From assembly GCA_945900685.1 (NCBI GenBank), contig CAMDJS010000076.1:1-9467 (forward strand): a stretch of 9,467 nt of DNA, in the 5' to 3' direction. Positions 6,546 through 9,467 of this stretch are shown here, in pieces (the stretch's first letter is position 1; the number at the start of each line of letters is the position of its first letter). A program made the position numbers and the translations under genes. The notes beneath the pieces are model-generated. The model worked only from the letters and a program-made list of their open reading frames with translations, was not told where the DNA came from and did no database searches. The DNA is from Bordetella parapertussis. GTDB lineage: Bacteria; Pseudomonadota; Gammaproteobacteria; Burkholderiales; Burkholderiaceae_C.

Positions 6546-7223
6546 TCAGATGGCTTTGACTTTATAAATTATGTCTGACAGCAGGCTCTTTGTAACTTGG
6601 TCGCAGGTTAAAGGAAATTCAATACGCTGAATTCGATCTACGCGAAAGGTACGCGTTTGTTTACGGACTAGGCAATATGCAAGTAAATAGAAAGCCTCGT
6701 TGCTGGAGAATACTTCTTCAACTATGACCTCTCTTTGAGTAATTTGACCCTGATTGTTTATATATATTAAAGATGCTTTACAGGTTAAATCTTTAACGAG
6801 AACCCATCTCTCTACCTCCCAAGCGTCTGCATCAAATGGCACACGAGTTTTATCTATATTCTGATTAAGGAAGCCGTTTGAAAATGCCTCGCCAAGTATT
6901 TTTCGCTTTTCCTCGATTTGCTCTTTTGCCTCAGGGTGGATCGCTGAGAATTCCCTTAGTAATTGCCATTTATCTTCAAGATGTTGCCTTAAAGTAGAGC
7001 CTGAGCCAAAAATCATTTTTAAACGTGCAATAGTTGATTCAGGTGTGTCTTGGTGCTTGTTGCGCTTGTCTCCTCGAATTGCATTGATCTTGTGGCGACA
7101 AATCTTCTTCTCTTGCCCCAGTGCGCAATTACAGTCTATGAACGTCAACTCACCTTGAATTTCAATCGATACTTCAAAAGGAGGCTTCTTCGCATTCCTT
7201 GAGAGATAGGTTATTTTTTCCAT
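6546..7223 (-). CDS. SWIM-type zinc-finger plus WYL-domain protein
   Basis: A 225-residue protein that I recognise only by domains. The N-terminus (about 4-52) reads like a SWIM finger module: TYLSRNAKKPPFEVSIEI, then C31-N-C33, eight residues, C42-R-H44, giving CxC-x8-CxH, followed by INAIRGD. Residues 60-130 are a charged helical linker with EAKEQIEEKRKIL. The C-terminus (about 137-203) fits a WYL ligand-sensing domain: SLIYINNQGQITQREVIVEEV, AFYLLAYCLVRKQTRTF, RVDRIQRIEF. There is no helix-turn-helix of the kind usual before WYL in transcription factors, and no helicase or nuclease domain. WYL proteins often regulate defence genes or sense nucleic-acid-derived ligands; DNA binding through the SWIM finger is inferred. 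The start ATG 7223 has AAGGGAG about ten bases upstream. The gene is strikingly AT-rich (17 G+C of 60 in 6721-6780), indicating foreign origin, and it converges on parD. Confidence 0.75.
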   Translation of the reverse strand: MEKITYLSRNAKKPPFEVSIEIQGELTFIDCNCALGQEKKICRHKINAIRGDKRNKHQDTPESTIARLKMIFGSGSTLRQHLEDKWQLLREFSAIHPEAKEQIEEKRKILGEAFSNGFLNQNIDKTRVPFDADAWEVERWVLVKDLTCKASLIYINNQGQITQREVIVEEVFSSNEAFYLLAYCLVRKQTRTFRVDRIQRIEFPLTCDQVTKSLLSDIIYKVKAI

Positions 7224-7254
7224 TTTGGTTACGCTCCCTTATATTTTGGTTGCG
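7222..7254. repeat. 12-bp direct repeat pair over the WYL gene start
   Basis: On the plus strand ATTTTGGTTACG (7222-7233) and ATTTTGGTTGCG (7243-7254) match at 11 of 12 positions, with starts 21 bp apart, two helical turns. Read on the minus strand, CGCAACCAAAAT precedes the ribosome site and CGTAACCAAAAT covers the start codon, so the AAGGGAG ribosome site lies between them. The position suits an autoregulatory operator or a translational control site, but the binding factor is unknown. Confidence 0.45.
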
Positions 7255-7487
7255 AGCAGATTAATGAGTAATTAATATATCACTTGATTTTTTAATTTAA
7301 TACAAATAAATTCATATACATTGGATCAGTCATCATCGTGATGTTTTCAGCGCATTAGATATATCCACAACCAACCCATCTTGACCTTGCTCAACTTCAA
7401 GGAATCTCAAATGATTTTTTTACACAACAGATTGCAGCATCTTGAAACAAGCAGGTCTGTGAAGTCGCTTTAAACAAGGAGTTACCA
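7224..7487. other. AT-rich divergent intergenic region between the WYL gene and hicB
   Basis: This 264-nt stretch separates the WYL gene (-) from hicB (+). Its left two-thirds are very AT-rich (runs such as TTAATATAT and TTTTTTAATTTAATAC), and several poor promoter-like hexamers can be drawn on both strands, for example TTGATT (7284) with TAAATT 17 nt later on the plus strand, none decisive. It contains the repeat pair at its left edge, a short CATCA-TCG-TGATG hairpin at about 7331-7343 without a proper T-tract context, the hicA scar at 7433-7462 and the hicB ribosome site AAGGAG at 7476-7481. No longer open frame is convincing. Confidence 0.6.
7433..7462 (+). pseudogene. 3' remnant of the hicA toxin gene
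   Basis: Immediately upstream of hicB and on the same strand, codons 7433-7462 read C-SILKQAGL-stop. SILKQAGL is the characteristic C-terminal helix of HicA mRNA interferases (usually GTxxSILKQAGL), and its stop lies 25 nt before the hicB ATG, the normal hicA-hicB spacing. Upstream the frame contains only FFYTTD after a stop at 7412-7414, and no HicA core with the GSHH catalytic histidine is present on any frame nearby. HicA is normally about 60-80 residues, so about seven-eighths of the gene is missing. The break lies on the side facing the AT-rich WYL segment. Confidence 0.65.
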
Positions 7488-7889
7488 ATGTTGTATCCCG
7501 TTTATGTACACCCGGGTGATGCCAAGCATGCACATGGCGTGACGTTCCCAGACTTTCCGGGTTGCTTTTCTGCAGCTGATAAGTGGAGCGACTTACCCGC
7601 CGCTGTGCAAGAGGCGGTTGAAGCGCATTTCAATGGCGAGCCAGACGCAGTGCCACCGCCCACACCGCTGGAAAACTTAGTGAATCAAGCTGAATACGCA
7701 GGTGGCCTTTGGATGTTGGTTGAGTTGGACTTGAGCCGCATCGACACCCGGCCTTTACGCTTGAATGTGAGCCTGCCTTCAAACTTGGTGCAGCAAATTG
7801 ATGCTTGGGCCGAGGCGCACCACATGACACCTTCAGGGTTTTTTGCCAGCGCGGTGAAACAGGCCATAGCGGCACCGACCGTTAAATGA
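7488..7889 (+). CDS. HicB-family antitoxin without an intact HicA
   Basis: A 133-residue HicB-like antitoxin. The N-terminal domain (1-60) is the partly degraded RNase H-like fold: MLYPVYVHPGDAKHAHGVTF, then PDFPGCFSAADKW, DLPAAVQEAVEAHF. The C-terminal part (about 90-128) is a ribbon-helix-helix DNA-binding domain: LRLNVSLPSNLVQQIDAW followed by MTPSGFFASAVKQAI. HicB neutralises the HicA RNase and represses the hicAB promoter. Here the toxin gene is reduced to its last codons just upstream, so the operon promoter has probably gone as well and expression must come from the AT-rich intergenic DNA. The start ATG has AAGGAG seven bases before it. The protein itself looks intact, suggesting recent toxin loss or retention as an antidote to a HicA elsewhere. 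Confidence 0.9.
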   Translation: MLYPVYVHPGDAKHAHGVTFPDFPGCFSAADKWSDLPAAVQEAVEAHFNGEPDAVPPPTPLENLVNQAEYAGGLWMLVELDLSRIDTRPLRLNVSLPSNLVQQIDAWAEAHHMTPSGFFASAVKQAIAAPTVK

Positions 7890-7936
7890 ATAAACGGATG
7901 AACTTACCCAGGTTTAGATAGACAGCAATAAGTTGT

Positions 7937-8242
7937 TCATGCATCGGCAACTTGAGCCACCAACTTGACACCCAATGCAGCACAGACGCGGTTCACGGTG
8001 TCAAAGCGTGGCTGCGCGTCTGGTCGCAGCGCTTTGTACAAGGCCTCGCGAGTGATACCTGAGGCTTTGGCTATTTCACTCATGCCGCGCGCACGTGCGA
8101 TGTCTCCCAATGCTGCGGCCAGCAACGCAGAGTCATTAGCAGCCAGAATATCCGTCAAGTAGGCTGCAATGGCGTCATCGCTGTCGAGATAGGGGGCAGA
8201 ATCGAAATTGGGCAATTCGCTAAGCTTGATACGTTTCGTCAT
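7937..8242 (-). CDS. HTH antitoxin of a HigBA-like addiction module
   Basis: A 101-residue antidote protein of the type paired with Gp49/RelE-like toxins (TIGR02684-like). SAPYLDSDDAIAAYLTDIL (15-33) is the family N-terminus, followed by AALGDIARARG and a Cro/C1-type helix-turn-helix at about 54-72 (MSEIAKASGITREALYKAL), then DTVNRVCAALGVKL. The start chosen is the ATG at 8242; the frame extends to a TTG at 8263 that overlaps the toxin's end, but MTKRIKLSELPNFD is the usual beginning. The gene follows the toxin by 13 nt with GAGA as a weak ribosome site. The protein is expected to bind the toxin and repress the shared promoter at 8558-8586. It converges with hicB across a 47-nt gap. Confidence 0.92.
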   Translation of the reverse strand: MTKRIKLSELPNFDSAPYLDSDDAIAAYLTDILAANDSALLAAALGDIARARGMSEIAKASGITREALYKALRPDAQPRFDTVNRVCAALGVKLVAQVADA

Positions 8243-8255
8243 TTGTGTTCTCTTT

Positions 8256-8549
8256 TTAGTCAATCAGTTCCGCCAAAGCTTTGGCATATTTGATATCTCT
8301 TTTTTGCGTGCGTTTTGATCCACCGACTAGCAACACGATCATTTGCGTACCGCGCTGAGTGAAATAAACACGCCACCCGGCACCAATATGTATGCGCAGC
8401 TCCGACACGCCTTCGCCAACAGGCTCGACATCACCCATCAAACCCAGTTCAAGTCGTTTGAGCCGAGCAACCACAATGCTGCGTACCGTGACATCCGGCA
8501 CGGATTCGAGCCAGGCTGAAAATTGAGGAAGCGGTTTGATCGAAACCAT
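8256..8549 (-). CDS. RelE/ParE-superfamily toxin (HigB/Gp49-like addiction killer protein)
   Basis: A 97-residue toxin of the TIGR02683-like family. Features: LPQFSAWLESV (7-17), RLKRLELGLMGDVEPVGEGV (29-48), then SELRIHIGAGWRVYFTQRG (49-67) and LLVGGSKRTQKRDIKYAKAL (73-92). The ELRI...GWRVYF core and the basic GGSKRTQK loop are what one expects of RelE-fold mRNA interferases that cut translated mRNA on the ribosome; the activity itself is inferred. The length is normal and no residue looks missing, so of the three TA loci here this is the only one with an intact toxin. It is first in the operon, as in higBA. ATG 8549 lies within about three bases of the predicted transcription start and has no ribosome site, so the mRNA is probably leaderless. 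Confidence 0.92.
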   Translation of the reverse strand: MVSIKPLPQFSAWLESVPDVTVRSIVVARLKRLELGLMGDVEPVGEGVSELRIHIGAGWRVYFTQRGTQMIVLLVGGSKRTQKRDIKYAKALAELID

Positions 8550-8557
8550 TTTTTTAA

Positions 8558-8586
8558 AGTGTAATCGAGTGATTACAAAATGTCAA
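8558..8586 (-). promoter_or_regulatory. Promoter and palindromic operator of the toxin-antitoxin operon
   Basis: On the minus strand a perfect TTGACA (8586-8581) is followed after exactly 17 nt by TACACT (8563-8558). The spacer and -10 hold a perfect inverted repeat, TGTAATC-ACTC-GATTACA (8577-8560), the sort of site an HTH antitoxin would use for autorepression by blocking polymerase. The -35 starts directly after the hisF TGA, so the island's first functional element begins exactly at the end of hisF. The toxin ATG is the ninth base after the -10. Confidence 0.75.
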
Positions 8587-9387
8587 TCACAACCTCACAG
8601 GTATCCCGCGCCCGGCCATATGCTGCTTGGCCTGGCCAACTGTGAATTCACCGTAATGAAAAATACTGGCCGCCAGCACCGCATCCGCACCGCCAGTTTG
8701 TATACCGTCGGCCAAATGGTCCAGCGTGCCCACGCCGCCAGATGCAATCACCGGCACCGGCACCGCGTCGCTGACCGCGCGGGTCAGCGCCAAGTCAAAG
8801 CCCGACTTCGTACCGTCGCGGTCCATGCTGGTCAGCAGTATTTCGCCCGCACCGTATTCGGCCATTTGCGTGGCCCAAGCCACCGCGTCCAAGCCCACGT
8901 TTTTGCGCCCGCCGTGGCTGAACACATCCCAACCCGAGCCCACGGGCTTACCGTTCGCGCCCATGCGTTGTTCTTCTTCGGCGCTGCGTCGTTTGGCATC
9001 TATCGCCACCACAATGCATTGCGAACCGTATTTGTCCGATGCGTCGCGTATCACTTGCGGGTTGGCAATCGCGGCCGAGTTGAAACTGGTTTTGTCCGCC
9101 CCAGCATTCAGCAACCTTCGCACGTCTTCCACGGTGCGCACACCGCCGCCGACGGTAAGTGGAATAAACATTTGTGAAGCCACGGCTTCGATGATGTGCA
9201 AAATCACATCCCGCCCATCGCTGGTGGCGGTGATGTCTAAAAATGTCAGTTCGTCTGCGCCCTGCGCGTTGTAGCGGGCCGCAATTTCCACCGGGTCACC
9301 GGCGTCGCGCAACTCTAAAAAGTTCACGCCCTTGACCACCCGTCCGGCGGTCACGTCCAGACAGGGAATGATGCGTTTGGCCAGCAT
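8587..9387 (-). CDS. hisF: Imidazole glycerol phosphate synthase cyclase subunit HisF
   Basis: HisF takes ammonia from the HisH glutaminase and converts PRFAR to imidazole glycerol phosphate and AICAR, linking histidine and purine synthesis. The protein is 266 residues from ATG 9387 ([12 protein letters not shown]); the frame is open to a TTG at 9429, but that would overlap the end of hisA and is rejected. It is a (beta-alpha)8 barrel with the two catalytic aspartates D11 (IPCLDV) and D130 (VVAIDAKRR). Phosphate-binding glycines lie in LTVGGGVRT and [10 protein letters not shown]. The long loop [20 protein letters not shown] is a betaproteobacterial-looking insertion at about 135-154. The start is 1 nt after the hisA stop. 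Its usual downstream partner hisI has been displaced by the island, though the coding end GIPVRL is intact. Confidence 0.97.
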   Translation of the reverse strand: MLAKRIIPCLDVTAGRVVKGVNFLELRDAGDPVEIAARYNAQGADELTFLDITATSDGRDVILHIIEAVASQMFIPLTVGGGVRTVEDVRRLLNAGADKTSFNSAAIANPQVIRDASDKYGSQCIVVAIDAKRRSAEEEQRMGANGKPVGSGWDVFSHGGRKNVGLDAVAWATQMAEYGAGEILLTSMDRDGTKSGFDLALTRAVSDAVPVPVIASGGVGTLDHLADGIQTGGADAVLAASIFHYGEFTVGQAKQHMAGRGIPVRL

Positions 9388-9388
9388 G

Positions 9389-9467
9389 TCAGCCGTTGAG
9401 TTCGTCGGCCCGGTCTTGGGCCTTTTCAAAATCGAGGTCGCCGCTGTAAATGGCGCGCCCGCAAATC
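9389..9467 (-). CDS. hisA: HisA isomerase, C-terminal end only
   Basis: The last 25 codons and the stop of a gene running off the window. The residues read [19 protein letters not shown] followed by ADELNG, the C-terminal helix of phosphoribosylformimino-AICAR-phosphate isomerase, the barrel enzyme that produces the HisF substrate. The stop TGA is separated from the hisF ATG by one base (TGA-C-ATG), consistent with a coupled hisA-hisF operon. Identification rests on this short segment plus its place before hisF. Confidence 0.88.
   Translation of the reverse strand, partial: ICGRAIYSGDLDFEKAQDRADELNG

Larger units (their letters stand above)
6048..8586. other. Accessory island inserted between hisF and hisI
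   Basis: A segment of about 2.5 kb between the hisF stop and the hisI start carries only accessory genes: ParD-like and HicB-like antitoxins on the plus strand, and a SWIM-WYL gene and an intact toxin/antitoxin pair on the minus strand. Composition is mixed. The middle is strongly AT-rich (17 G+C of 60 in 6721-6780) against the his genes (40 of 60 in 8881-8940), while the TA genes look close to the host. No integrase, transposase, tRNA or clear target duplication is visible. Weak imperfect inverted repeats occur near both edges (6069-6082 and 8590-8602). That hisF and hisI are normally adjacent is family knowledge; that this is one island rather than several insertions is inferred. Confidence 0.75.

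Noticed and set aside
6511..6550. TGAAAC/GTTTCA hairpin between parD and the WYL gene as a terminator
   Set aside because: Only six base pairs, not GC-rich, with a 15-nt loop and no T-run.
7331..7343. CATCA-TCG-TGATG hairpin in the WYL-hicB gap
   Set aside because: A five-pair stem in AT-rich DNA is expected by chance and no clear function fits its position.
7898..7940. Possible bidirectional terminator between hicB and the antitoxin gene (ATGAACTTA with TAAGTTGTTCAT)
   Set aside because: The stem is AT-rich with a bulge, has a long loop, lacks a T-tract on either strand and overlaps the antitoxin stop codon.
8243..8263. Extended antitoxin frame from a TTG at 8263 overlapping the toxin stop
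   Set aside because: ATG 8242 gives the family's usual N-terminus and has a GAGA-like ribosome site; the extra residues look like translated leader.
9388..9429. Extended hisF frame from a TTG at 9429
   Set aside because: It would overlap the hisA coding end; ATG 9387 gives the canonical [12 protein letters not shown] start with D11 in place.

Overview
The window looks like a chromosomal segment of a betaproteobacterium of the order Burkholderiales, most like Comamonadaceae (Rhodoferax, Polaromonas and Limnohabitans relatives). This rests on the gene order hisA-hisF-hisI-hisE-HIT-tatABC-protease-Nif3-petA, on separate rather than fused hisI and hisE, and on protein features such as a TatB starting MFDLDVSK and a Rieske protein starting with a KR-type Tat signal. 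The genus cannot be fixed from the sequence.

Almost all housekeeping genes lie on the minus strand, so the native reading direction runs from 9467 down to 1. At the right end are the last 25 codons of hisA (9389-9467) and complete hisF (8587-9387). At 6047 the histidine block resumes with hisI and hisE, which run with gaps of 0-35 nt into a HIT protein, tatA, tatB, tatC, a DegS-like membrane-anchored protease, a Nif3-family metalloprotein and pdxA. After a 157-nt gap with a possible promoter comes the start of petA, the Rieske subunit of cytochrome bc1, cut by the window edge. The tat genes have a plausible client next door, because the Rieske protein is a known Tat substrate.

Between hisF and hisI, which are normally adjacent in this group, lies an accessory island of about 2.5 kb (6048-8586). 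It holds a ParD-like antitoxin (+), an AT-rich SWIM-zinc-finger/WYL-domain gene (-), a HicB-like antitoxin (+) and an intact RelE-type toxin/HTH antitoxin pair (-). No integrase or transposase is visible.

The most interesting observation is inside the island. The parD and hicB antitoxins have both lost their toxins. A convincing scar of the hicA 3' end (SILKQAGL-stop) lies just upstream of hicB, and a possible, weaker scar of a parE 5' end (MSLKPKTIP) lies downstream of parD. Both scars are broken on the side facing the AT-rich WYL segment, as if that roughly 0.9-kb segment replaced parts of both toxins in one or two events. The ParD gene and the intact toxin operon both have promoter-like hexamers so close to the ATG that leaderless mRNAs are predicted. 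The toxin promoter carries a perfect 7+7 palindrome and its -35 directly abuts the hisF stop codon. A near-perfect 12-bp direct repeat overlaps the WYL start codon and may be an autoregulatory site.
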